From assembly GCA_018223185.1 (NCBI GenBank), contig JAAEYW010000020.1:1-59537 (forward strand): a stretch of DNA of 59,537 nt, in the 5' to 3' direction. Below, one piece after another: positions 41,515-49,455 of this stretch (within the stretch, counting starts at the first letter, position 1; every line of letters starts with the position of its first letter). The position numbers were made by a program, and so were the translations under genes. The stretch comes from Oceanospirillales bacterium. GTDB taxonomy: Bacteria > Pseudomonadota > Gammaproteobacteria > Pseudomonadales > Balneatricaceae. Under the pieces are notes generated by a model. The model did no database searches. It was not told where the DNA came from and saw nothing but the letters and a program-made list of their open reading frames with translations.

Positions 41515-43152
41515 ATGACGGTTGATAACTCGCCAGCCTGGCTAGCACTCAATACCCATGCTAACAAGGTGCGTGAGAAACATCTGACTGAGATGTTTGC
41601 AGATGACCCCGCGCGCTATGAAAAATTCAGTTTCAGGGCGGCCCACTGTCTGACTGATTTTTCTAAACAGCGCATTACCGCAACCACTCTGCAACTACTC
41701 ATCGATCTGGCTGAGCAGCAAAAACTGTCTCAGCGGATCGAAGCACTCTTCACCGGTGAAAAGGTTAACCTGTCAGAAAGCCGTCCCGCCCTGCATACAG
41801 CGTTGCGCCAGCCGGCAGATCAGCCGCTTCTGGTTGAGGGTATTGATATTTCACAAGAGATTCACGCCTCTCTGGAAAAAATGGAAACACTGGTTGACCA
41901 GATCCATAACGGGCAGTGGCGTGGCTATGATGGCAGCCCCATTAAAAGCGTCGTCAATATCGGCGTTGGCGGTTCTGATCTCGGGCCGTTGATGACATGC
42001 AGAGCGTTAAGCATGTTCGCCCCGGAACACATCCGGGATATCGACATTCACTTTGTATCCTCCATGGATGGCAGCCACCTGTCAGGACTTCTGACACACA
42101 TTGACCCGGCCTCTACCCTGTTTATTGTCTCGTCTAAATCGTTCACCACCATCGACACACTGGCGAACGCCAACACCGCCAGAGAGTGGCTGGTAGAGAT
42201 CAGCGGTCTCCCGGTTGAACTGATCAGTCAGCATCACTTTATAGCAATCACCGCCAGTCCGGAGAAAGCAGCAGACTGGGGTATTCCTGAAAAAAATCAG
42301 CTGCACTTCTGGGACTGGACCGGTGGACGCTATTCAATGTGGTCGGTCATCGGCATGGCTATCGCGTTGCAAATCGGCAATAAAAACTTCCGACAACTGC
42401 TGTCTGGTGCTCATCAGATGGATACTCACTTCCGTTCGGCGCCACTGCACGAGAACCTGCCGGTGCTGATGGCGATGATAGGTATCTGGAACATTAATTT
42501 TCTTGATATACATGCCCATGCGGTACTCCCTTACGACGGCCGTCTCGAACATGTTCCCGCCTACCTGGAACAGCTTGAGATGGAGAGTAATGGCAAGAGC
42601 GTCACCTTAAAAGGGGAAAAACTCAACTACGCGACCTGCCCTATCTTGTGGGGCGAGGTCGGCCCTAATGCACAGCACGCATTTTACCAGCTGCTGCATC
42701 AGGGCACCGAATCGGTGATGTGTGATTTCATCGCGCCGGCCCTGCGTTATCAGGACCAGGGAGAAGACCTGCAGGCTCAGCACCAGCTGGCTCTGGCTAA
42801 CTGTCTTGCTCAGTCGCGCTTACTGGCACTCGGTGACAGTGTACTGGACGATGCAGACAATGCACCTGCACATAAACGCTACCGGGGAAACCAGCCCAGC
42901 ACTACCATCATGTTCGACTCTCTCAGCCCTGCAAGTTTTGGCGCTCTCATCGCCATGTACGAGCATAAAGTTTATGTTCAGTCAGTCATCTGGGAGATCA
43001 ATCCCTTTGATCAGTGGGGCGTTGAGCTGGGCAAGCAGGTAGCTACCTCACTGCTGGACCAGTTTACCCAACAGGCCTCATCAGCGACAGACAGCTCAAC
43101 AGAGGGACTGATCCGTTATGTTCAACAGCTGCGCCGGGAGAATCAGCCATGA
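41515..43152 (+). CDS. pgi: Glucose-6-phosphate isomerase
   Basis: Interconverts glucose-6-phosphate and fructose-6-phosphate. The 545-residue product has the active-site segments NIGVGGSDLGPLM, FVSSMDGSHLSGLL and FIVSSKSFTT. The Glu/His pair is in FWDWTGGRYSMWSVIG and in GTESVMCDF. The C-terminal signature VIWEINPFDQWGVELGK is present. Length matches E. coli Pgi (549). Its presence here suggests carbon is directed from fructose-6-phosphate to hexose precursors for the polymer. Confidence 0.97.
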   Translation: MTVDNSPAWLALNTHANKVREKHLTEMFADDPARYEKFSFRAAHCLTDFSKQRITATTLQLLIDLAEQQKLSQRIEALFTGEKVNLSESRPALHTALRQPADQPLLVEGIDISQEIHASLEKMETLVDQIHNGQWRGYDGSPIKSVVNIGVGGSDLGPLMTCRALSMFAPEHIRDIDIHFVSSMDGSHLSGLLTHIDPASTLFIVSSKSFTTIDTLANANTAREWLVEISGLPVELISQHHFIAITASPEKAADWGIPEKNQLHFWDWTGGRYSMWSVIGMAIALQIGNKNFRQLLSGAHQMDTHFRSAPLHENLPVLMAMIGIWNINFLDIHAHAVLPYDGRLEHVPAYLEQLEMESNGKSVTLKGEKLNYATCPILWGEVGPNAQHAFYQLLHQGTESVMCDFIAPALRYQDQGEDLQAQHQLALANCLAQSRLLALGDSVLDDADNAPAHKRYRGNQPSTTIMFDSLSPASFGALIAMYEHKVYVQSVIWEINPFDQWGVELGKQVATSLLDQFTQQASSATDSSTEGLIRYVQQLRRENQP

Positions 43153-44414
43153 AGATTAAAGTCTACGGCGTTGGCCTGACCGCCTGGGTCGCTGCTGCCT
43201 GTCTGGCCAGAGCCGGAAACGATGTCTTGATTGAAGGCCCGGACAGTCAGCTGGAGAAGCCTCTTGAAGAGATCTCTGCGCTGAGAGATGAGCCCGGACT
43301 GCTGGATCAGATAGAACTCCAGCTCAGAGCAGGCAGACTCCAGCGAACCAGAGACAAGGAGGCTTATGCCGAAGTTCACTGGCTGGCACTGGAACATAAC
43401 GAGTTTGAGTCGGCCCGGAAAATTATTCGCGCTCTGGGCAAAGCGAACCCCGACAATCTGCTGATAGTGAACCAGTGTAACTTTGGCGTCGGTGCAACAG
43501 ATCAGCTGCAGGACGAGCTGAATCAGGACACCAATCAGATTATTGTATATATCCCCAACAACCTTCAGGAAGGCAAAGCCCTGGAAGGCTTCAGTCAGGC
43601 TAAACGGATTATTATCGGCAGCGATAGCAACTGGGCGATCACGATGACCCGGTCGCTGTTTCGCCCGTTTATACAAAACATCGAACACCTGCAACTGATG
43701 ACCAGCAGAGAAGCTGAGTTTACCAAGTTTGCCATCACCGGAATGCTGGCGATCCGGCTGGGTTATATCAACGAACTTGCAAACCTTGCCGACCAGATGG
43801 ATGTTGATATTGATACCATCCGCGAAGGCATGGGGGCCGACCCCCGTATTGGCCGCCACTATCTTGCGCCAGGTTGCGGTTTTGGCGGGCAGAATTTCAA
43901 CCAATACATAGCCCGATTCTCAGAGATCTTTGAAAATAAGGGTAAAGACTCTCTGCTTAAAACCGTTATCTCTGAAAATGAGATTCAAAAAGAGTTGCTG
44001 TTCAAAAAACTATGGCAACACTACCGCTGCAATCTGACCGGCAAAGCGATCGCCATCTGGGGAGCATCATTCAAGCCAGGCACGGCCAGCATAGATAATG
44101 CACCCAGCCTGAAACTGATCGATGCGTTACTGGCTCAGGGTGTTGAGGTCCGGGTTCATGACCCGGAAGCACTGGGAAATCTGAAAAAGCATTATAGAGA
44201 CGCGCCCCTGCTCAGCTTCTGTGATAACCCTTACGACGCAGTACAAGATACCGATGCCCTTCTGCTGGTGACCGAATGGCCGGAATACTGGTCACCGGAT
44301 TACCTTAAGCTACTCGAAGATATGCATACGCCTCTGATTATTGACGGGCGTAACATCTTTGACCGGGAAGCGCTGGAACTGTATGGCTTCACCTATATGG
44401 GTGTGGGTCGATGA
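43149..44414 (+). CDS. UDP-glucose/GDP-mannose dehydrogenase homologue lacking catalytic residues
   Basis: 421-residue protein with the three-domain fold of nucleotide-sugar dehydrogenases. The Rossmann start is VYGVGLTAWVAAACLARAG, with a degenerate GxGxxG. The central segment includes DVDIDTIREGMGADPRIG and the C-terminal domain IAIWGASFKPGTASIDNAPS. The catalytic motif, normally GFGG-x-C-x-P-K-D, reads GFGGQNFNQY. The active Cys is therefore Asn, Lys is Gln and Asp is Tyr. The Asn of the KxxxN pair is Thr (TKFAIT), and the DDxRE segment reads ASIDN. NAD-dependent oxidation by the usual mechanism looks impossible. A binding, scaffold or altered reaction is likely. Overlaps pgi. Confidence 0.85.
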   Translation: MKIKVYGVGLTAWVAAACLARAGNDVLIEGPDSQLEKPLEEISALRDEPGLLDQIELQLRAGRLQRTRDKEAYAEVHWLALEHNEFESARKIIRALGKANPDNLLIVNQCNFGVGATDQLQDELNQDTNQIIVYIPNNLQEGKALEGFSQAKRIIIGSDSNWAITMTRSLFRPFIQNIEHLQLMTSREAEFTKFAITGMLAIRLGYINELANLADQMDVDIDTIREGMGADPRIGRHYLAPGCGFGGQNFNQYIARFSEIFENKGKDSLLKTVISENEIQKELLFKKLWQHYRCNLTGKAIAIWGASFKPGTASIDNAPSLKLIDALLAQGVEVRVHDPEALGNLKKHYRDAPLLSFCDNPYDAVQDTDALLLVTEWPEYWSPDYLKLLEDMHTPLIIDGRNIFDREALELYGFTYMGVGR

Positions 44415-44809
44415 TGCTGCGTTCTATCCTGTTCAGCCTCTGTGCTGCAGCGCTGTTCTACGGACTTTTCAGAGAGACTCCGCCACCCAGACTGTTCAAT
44501 CAGTCTGACAAATTTGGTCATCTACTAGGGTTTGCAGCGATGACATTCATCGCTATCTGGACGCTTTCCCGCAAATATTTCCCGCTGTTTATAGCAGGCA
44601 TATTAATACTGGCCTGTAGTGCGGAATATATACAGGAATGGCTGTTACCCCATCGGCATTTCTCGATTAAAGATATGTATGCCAACCTTTCTGGTATCGC
44701 ATTAATCCTTATTTCATGGGCTGTCTGGCGGGCCGGTCGACATTTTCTTTCAGCCACCAGCTCAAAAGCCGACACTATCAATTTACAACCTTCAGAGAAG
44801 CATCAATGA
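44411..44809 (+). CDS. VanZ-like membrane protein
   Basis: 132-residue protein with about four membrane segments and a VanZ-like pattern ([14 protein letters not shown], then [29 protein letters not shown], given here as two separated parts). VanZ-family proteins occur in many cell-envelope operons and their molecular role is largely unknown. Overlaps both neighbours by four bases (ATGA), so it is part of the same translational unit. Confidence 0.75.
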   Translation: MMLRSILFSLCAAALFYGLFRETPPPRLFNQSDKFGHLLGFAAMTFIAIWTLSRKYFPLFIAGILILACSAEYIQEWLLPHRHFSIKDMYANLSGIALILISWAVWRAGRHFLSATSSKADTINLQPSEKHQ

Positions 44810-46176
44810 GCAAACTAGCCTGTTTCAAAGCCTACGATATCCGCGGCCAGCTGGGTACTCAGCTGGATGAAGACCTGACCTATCGCATTGGCCGCGCCTA
44901 TGCAGAGTTTCTGAAACCTGAAACCGTTGTAGTTGGCGGAGATATGCGTCTGTCCACCGAGTCACTGAAACAGGCTCTGGCAAATGGCCTCAGGGATTCG
45001 GGTGTCAACGTTCTGGATATCGGGCTCTGCGGTACCGAAGAGATCTACTTCGCCACCGCTCACCTGCACACAGATGGCGGCATCGTTGTGACCGCCAGTC
45101 ACAACCCGGAAGATTACAACGGTATGAAGCTGGTTAAACACGGCTCCCGCCCTATCAGCGGCGATACCGGACTGAATGATATTGAACAGCTGGCACGTGA
45201 GAATAACTTTGCTGCAGTTGATGAAGCGAATCGCGGCAGCTACGAAAAAGCCGACACCCTGGCTGCCTACATTGGACATCTGGAGGGCTATATCGACCTG
45301 CAGGCCCTTAAACCGATGAAACTGGTTGTCAACGCCGGTAACGGCGTTGCCGGACATGTTATAGATGCCCTGGAAACACAGTTTAAAGCGGCATCCATAC
45401 CGGTCGAATTTATAAAAATTCACCACCAGCCCGACGGCACCTTCCCTAATGGCATACCCAACCCCATTCTGGAAGAGAATCGTGCCGACACCATCGCAGC
45501 CGTGCTGGAACATAAAGCCGATATGGGCATCGCCTGGGATGGCGACTTCGACCGCTGCTTCCTGTTTGATGAGAATGGCCGTTTTATCGAGGGTTACTAT
45601 ATCGTAGGACTGCTGGCCGAAGCCTTCCTGGCAAAAAATCCGGGGGCCGCGATCATCCACGACCCGCGCCTCACGTGGAACACCCTGGATATCGTTGAAG
45701 CCAGTGGCGGCAAAGCGATTCAAAGCAAAACCGGACATGCCTTTATCAAAGAAAGAATGCGCGAAGAAGACGCGGTATACGGCGGCGAAATGAGCGCCCA
45801 CCACTACTTCAGAGACTTCTTCTATTGCGATAGCGGCATGGTGCCATGGCTGCTGGTCGCCGAACTGATCAGCAACAAGGGCCAGACCCTGTCGCAACTG
45901 GTTGACGACCGGATTACCAAGTACCCTTCCCCCGGTGAGATCAACAGCAAGCTGGAAGACCCGAAAGCCGCAATCGAGCGAGTCCTCAGTACATACAAGG
46001 AGGCAGCAAAAGCGATCGACTACACCGACGGCATCAGCCTGGATATGGGCGAATGGCGCTTCAACCTGCGCTCATCCAATACAGAACCAGTCGTTCGGCT
46101 AAACGTTGAAACCCGGGGAGATGAAACCCTGATGAAAGCCAAAACCGATGAACTGCTGACACTGCTGCGAAGTTAA
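44806..46176 (+). CDS. Phosphomannomutase/phosphoglucomutase
   Basis: 456-residue alpha-D-phosphohexomutase that supplies mannose-1-phosphate (or glucose-1-phosphate). It has [11 protein letters not shown] at the start and the phosphoserine loop [15 protein letters not shown]. The metal site is [13 protein letters not shown], the sugar loop is [12 protein letters not shown] and the phosphate-binding [12 protein letters not shown] is near the end. The Glu-Met-Ser-x-His loop fits bispecific or mannose-active enzymes. ATG at 44806 overlaps the VanZ-like stop. The open frame extends 30 codons further upstream inside that gene. Confidence 0.94.
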   Translation: MSKLACFKAYDIRGQLGTQLDEDLTYRIGRAYAEFLKPETVVVGGDMRLSTESLKQALANGLRDSGVNVLDIGLCGTEEIYFATAHLHTDGGIVVTASHNPEDYNGMKLVKHGSRPISGDTGLNDIEQLARENNFAAVDEANRGSYEKADTLAAYIGHLEGYIDLQALKPMKLVVNAGNGVAGHVIDALETQFKAASIPVEFIKIHHQPDGTFPNGIPNPILEENRADTIAAVLEHKADMGIAWDGDFDRCFLFDENGRFIEGYYIVGLLAEAFLAKNPGAAIIHDPRLTWNTLDIVEASGGKAIQSKTGHAFIKERMREEDAVYGGEMSAHHYFRDFFYCDSGMVPWLLVAELISNKGQTLSQLVDDRITKYPSPGEINSKLEDPKAAIERVLSTYKEAAKAIDYTDGISLDMGEWRFNLRSSNTEPVVRLNVETRGDETLMKAKTDELLTLLRS

Positions 46177-46193
46177 TCAGATAGTGTCGTTCG

Positions 46194-46755
46194 GGCGATA
46201 AGCCATCGCGGCGAGTACCCAGAGGGTAAGCTAACGCCGCTCCTACACAACATATCAACACCGTAGGAGCCCCGTCCCGGGGCGATAAAACCATCGCGGC
46301 AAGTACCCATAGGGCATGCTAACGCCGCTCCTACACAACACATTACACCCCGTAGGAGCCCCGTCCCGGGGCGATAAAACCATCGCGGCAAGTACCCATA
46401 GGGCATGCTAACGCCGCTCCTACACAACACATTACACCCCGTAGGAGCCCCGTCCCGGGGCGATAAAACCATCGCGGCAAGTACCCATAGGGCATGCTAA
46501 CGCCGCTCCTACACAACACATTACACCCCGTAGGAGCCCCGTCCCGGGGCGATAAAACCATCGCGGCAAGTACCCATAGGGCATGCTAACGCCGCTCCTA
46601 CACAACACATTACACCCCGTAGGAGCCCCGTCCCGGGGCGATAAAACCATCGCGGCAAGTACCCATAGGGCATGCTAATGCCGCTCCTACACAACATATC
46701 AACACCGTAGGAGCCCCTTCCAGGGGCGATAAACCATCGCGGCGGGCACCCTCTG
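46194..46755. repeat. 89-bp tandem array of paired REP hairpins
   Basis: Six head-to-tail units start at about 46194, 46281, 46370, 46459, 46548 and 46637, with a partial unit at about 46725. The four central units look identical. Each unit holds one hairpin cgtaggagccccgtcccgggg-cgat and one inverted partner (atcgcggcaag...gccgctcctac). An 89-base period is not divisible by three, so the overlapping open frames on the minus strand are not coding. It lies between the pmm stop and the RAYT gene. Confidence 0.93.
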
Positions 46756-46771
46756 GGCAATCAAACAACCG

Positions 46772-47218
46772 CTAAACCCATACCGCATCCCATAATGAAT
46801 ACTCTCTGCAATTTTTCACTAACCCGGCCCGAATCGGATTCATAACAATATAACGTGCTATATCCGTTAAATCCTCCTCATCCCTGAGAGCATGATCATG
46901 AAAACCCTTTTGCCAGATATGCCCCGACCACCCCAGCCTTTTATTTATCTCTTTAGCTGAAAATGATTTGAGCGAATGGATTAAATGGCCAAGTGAGCCA
47001 TTGCGTAGCTTAACCAGCCAATGAACATGATCAGGCATGATCACATACGCAAGCGTCTCGACATTATCAGTCATAAACATCATTGAACGTATAACAACCC
47101 GGCCACAATACAGGTCTGTGAAAACAGGCTTACGCTGACAGGTTACAAACGTAACCAGATAGATCCGACCGGATTCAGAAAAACGGCCTTTTCGCAAAGC
47201 AGATGAACTCCCTTTCAT
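46772..47218 (-). CDS. REP-associated tyrosine transposase (RAYT, IS200-like Y1)
   Basis: 148-residue single-domain Y1 HUH nuclease. It has the metal-binding pair His-x-His in MPDHVHWLVKL (about residues 64 and 66) and the catalytic Tyr in ARYIVMNPIRAGLV (about residue 123), the RAYT signature. It also has a WQKGFHDHALRDEED segment. The gene is flanked on both sides by REP hairpins of the same family seen all over the window, as RAYT genes usually are. RAYTs cut REP DNA at specific sites and are thought to have spread REPs. It appears intact. Confidence 0.93.
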   Translation of the reverse strand: MKGSSSALRKGRFSESGRIYLVTFVTCQRKPVFTDLYCGRVVIRSMMFMTDNVETLAYVIMPDHVHWLVKLRNGSLGHLIHSLKSFSAKEINKRLGWSGHIWQKGFHDHALRDEEDLTDIARYIVMNPIRAGLVKNCREYSLWDAVWV

Positions 47219-47277
47219 CTTTGATTCCTTTTATAAAATTATCAGTATAAAAACACACCTTTTACAGAAACAACGTT

Positions 47278-47405
47278 CACCGTAGGAGCCCCTTCCAGGG
47301 GCGATAAAACCATCGCGGCGGGACGCCGCTCCTACAATACATCTACACCGTAGGAGCCCCTTCCAGGGGCGATAAAACCTTCGCGGCGGGACGCCGCTCC
47401 TACCG
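47278..47405. repeat. Two REP pairs, 68-bp spacing
   Basis: Two near-identical units begin cgtaggagcccc at 47281 and 47349. Each is followed by an inverted partner (atcgcggcgggacgccgctcctac). They lie between the RAYT promoter side and the galE stop. Confidence 0.88.
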
Positions 47406-47426
47406 AGTCCAATCTAACGCCGGCGC

Positions 47427-48437
47427 TTACCTATACCCCTCTGGATTGTTAATCTGCCAGCGCCAGTGATCTTCAACCATCCTTTGCAGATCACACTTCG
47501 CAGCCCAACCTAATGCCTCCTGGCTGAACGACGGGTCGGCATAGCATTCAGCAATATCGCCCGGGCGCCGCTCGACAATCTGATACGGAATCTCCCGCCC
47601 TGATGCACAGGCAAACGCCTTAACAACCTCCAGGACTGAATAGCCATTGCCAGTGCCTAAATTATACTCTCTGCAGCCATGCTCCGGAGTCAGCGCACTT
47701 AATGCGCACAGGTGTCCGGCAGCAAGATCTTCGACATGGATATAGTCACGTACACCGGTGCCATCTGCGGTTGGATAGTCCCCGCCGAACACACTTAGTT
47801 TTTCGCGTTTACCTACCGCCACCTGCGCGACAAAGGGCATCAGGTTATTGGGAATTCCAGCGGGGTCTTCACCAATCAGACCACTCTCATGAGCCCCCAC
47901 CGGATTGAAGTAACGCAGCAAAGATATCTGCCATTCATTGTCAGAAACCGCCAGATCTCTGAGAATATTTTCAATCATCAGCTTCGACTGACCATAAGGG
48001 TTAGTGGCTGACAAAGGGAAATCTTCACGGATGGGCACCGAAGCAGGGTCTCCATAAACAGTCGCGGATGAGCTAAACACAATACGCTTACAACCATTCT
48101 CAGCCATCACATCAAAAAGGGTCAGCGAGCCTTCAACATTGTTCTGATAATAGAGCAGGGGCTTTGCAACAGACTCCCCAACCGCTTTCAAACCCGCAAA
48201 GTGGATAACCGATTCAATAGCATGCTCTGAAAACAATCTATTCAGACATGTCCGGTCACGGATATCCCCTTCCACAAAGACAGGACGCTTACCGGCAATC
48301 TGCTCTACCCGGTTGAAGACCTCAGGATGACTGTTACAAAGGTTATCAAGCACAACAACCTCATAGCCCGCCTCAAGTAACATAACCACGGTATGAGACC
48401 CAATATACCCAGCCCCGCCGGTAACCAGAATTGCCAT
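47427..48437 (-). CDS. galE: UDP-glucose 4-epimerase
   Basis: Interconverts UDP-glucose and UDP-galactose. The 336-residue short-chain dehydrogenase has the NAD motif [15 protein letters not shown] and [11 protein letters not shown]. The catalytic Tyr-x3-Lys is in [11 protein letters not shown], with [17 protein letters not shown] following. Length matches E. coli GalE (338). It is separated from the exopolysaccharide genes by repeats and the RAYT, on the other strand, but could use UDP-glucose from GalU. Confidence 0.95.
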   Translation of the reverse strand: MAILVTGGAGYIGSHTVVMLLEAGYEVVVLDNLCNSHPEVFNRVEQIAGKRPVFVEGDIRDRTCLNRLFSEHAIESVIHFAGLKAVGESVAKPLLYYQNNVEGSLTLFDVMAENGCKRIVFSSSATVYGDPASVPIREDFPLSATNPYGQSKLMIENILRDLAVSDNEWQISLLRYFNPVGAHESGLIGEDPAGIPNNLMPFVAQVAVGKREKLSVFGGDYPTADGTGVRDYIHVEDLAAGHLCALSALTPEHGCREYNLGTGNGYSVLEVVKAFACASGREIPYQIVERRPGDIAECYADPSFSQEALGWAAKCDLQRMVEDHWRWQINNPEGYR

Positions 48438-48479
48438 ATAAAATCAGTCCTTAATTGATGAATATGTTAAAAGTCCCCG

Positions 48480-48640
48480 CCGATTCTCAGGCTCGTCGCC
48501 CCTGGAAGGGGCTCCTACAATACATTAAACCCCGTAGGAGCCCCGTCCCGGGGCGATGGCTTTATAGCCGCGAGGAGCACCTCCTACAGCGGCTTATTTT
48601 TCGGACCCGGACAAGCGTAGCGCTCGTACAGCGAACCCCG
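48480..48640. repeat. REP pair and associated cggacaagcgtagcgctcg element
   Basis: Two REP hairpins (tcgcccctggaaggggctcctac, cgtaggagccccgtcccgggg) and one gccgcgagg...cctcctac partner are followed by cccggacaagcgtagcgctcg at about 48608. This is the second repeat family that recurs beside REPs here. Confidence 0.82.
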
Positions 48641-48644
48641 GCGC

Positions 48645-49424
48645 TTAAACCCACTTATCCGACTTATCCGCACAGACAATAAAGAATGGATTCAACAGGG
48701 TGTCCGGACGGGCATTGTATAACAGCGGTGTCAGTTCAGGATATTGCAGAACCTGACCTCCCGCAGCAGTTACCACTGCATGCGCCGCAGCAGTGTCCCA
48801 TTCACTGGTTAATCCCAGACGCGGATAAAGATCTGCCACGCCCTCTGCCACAAGACAAAGCTTTAGAGAACTGCCCATCGAAACTACTTCGGTATCAGGC
48901 AGCCCCTTAACAAACGCTTTGAACTCATCAGTCTGATGTGAACGGCTTCCCACGACACGCCAGACAGCACCTTCAGCGGGAATCTCCGACACCCTGATCG
49001 ACTCAACTTTGCCGCCGGACTCTTTAAACGCCCCATCGGCATCGCCCCAATAGGTCACATCAAGTGCGGGGGCATAAACCACGCCAAATACCGCTTTACC
49101 CTGATCGATCAGCGCAATATTGACGGTAAACTCGTCGTTCTTCTTAATAAACTCTTTTGTCCCGTCAAGCGGGTCAATCAGCCAGTATCTCTGCCATGAC
49201 ATGCGATCGAGATGCTCATCGGCACCCGATTCCTCCGATAAAACCGGTATCTGAGGAGTCAGTTGTTTAAGCCCGTTAACAATACAATGATGAGAGGCTA
49301 AATCCGCTTCAGTCAGCGGACTTTCATCCTGCTTTTCATACACAGCAAAATCCTGCTGATAGATCGCTATAATGGCAGCGCCCGCGCGCTTAGCCAGATC
49401 GATAATATCCTGATTATTGAACAT
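48645..49424 (-). CDS. cysQ: 3'(2'),5'-bisphosphate nucleotidase CysQ
   Basis: Removes the PAP by-product of sulfate reduction. The 259-residue inositol-monophosphatase-fold protein has SEESGADEH and the metal motif WLIDPLDGTKEF. EFTVNIALID follows and a C-terminal WDTAAAHAVVTAAGG is present, with family-typical length. The open frame extends seven codons to a TTG, but the ATG at 49424 has AGAGGGG upstream. It fits the sulfate-activation genes nearby (permease, cysD, cysNC). Confidence 0.94.
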   Translation of the reverse strand: MFNNQDIIDLAKRAGAAIIAIYQQDFAVYEKQDESPLTEADLASHHCIVNGLKQLTPQIPVLSEESGADEHLDRMSWQRYWLIDPLDGTKEFIKKNDEFTVNIALIDQGKAVFGVVYAPALDVTYWGDADGAFKESGGKVESIRVSEIPAEGAVWRVVGSRSHQTDEFKAFVKGLPDTEVVSMGSSLKLCLVAEGVADLYPRLGLTSEWDTAAAHAVVTAAGGQVLQYPELTPLLYNARPDTLLNPFFIVCADKSDKWV

Positions 49425-49455
49425 GATGCCCCTCTCACTTTGCAAAAGTTAAAAC

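Noticed and set aside
44962-45897. 311-codon open frame antisense to the phosphomannomutase gene
   Set aside because: The sense strand has a complete family-consistent enzyme with all motifs. The antisense frame is a composition shadow.
46194-46755. Possible CRISPR array
   Set aside because: The repeats are head to tail with no variable spacers, each unit contains two REP hairpins, and no cas genes are nearby.
46173-46760. Four overlapping minus-strand open frames with a shared Gly/Cys/Arg-rich protein sequence
   Set aside because: They are the 89-bp array read in shifting frames. The period is not divisible by three, and each frame begins inside a REP hairpin.
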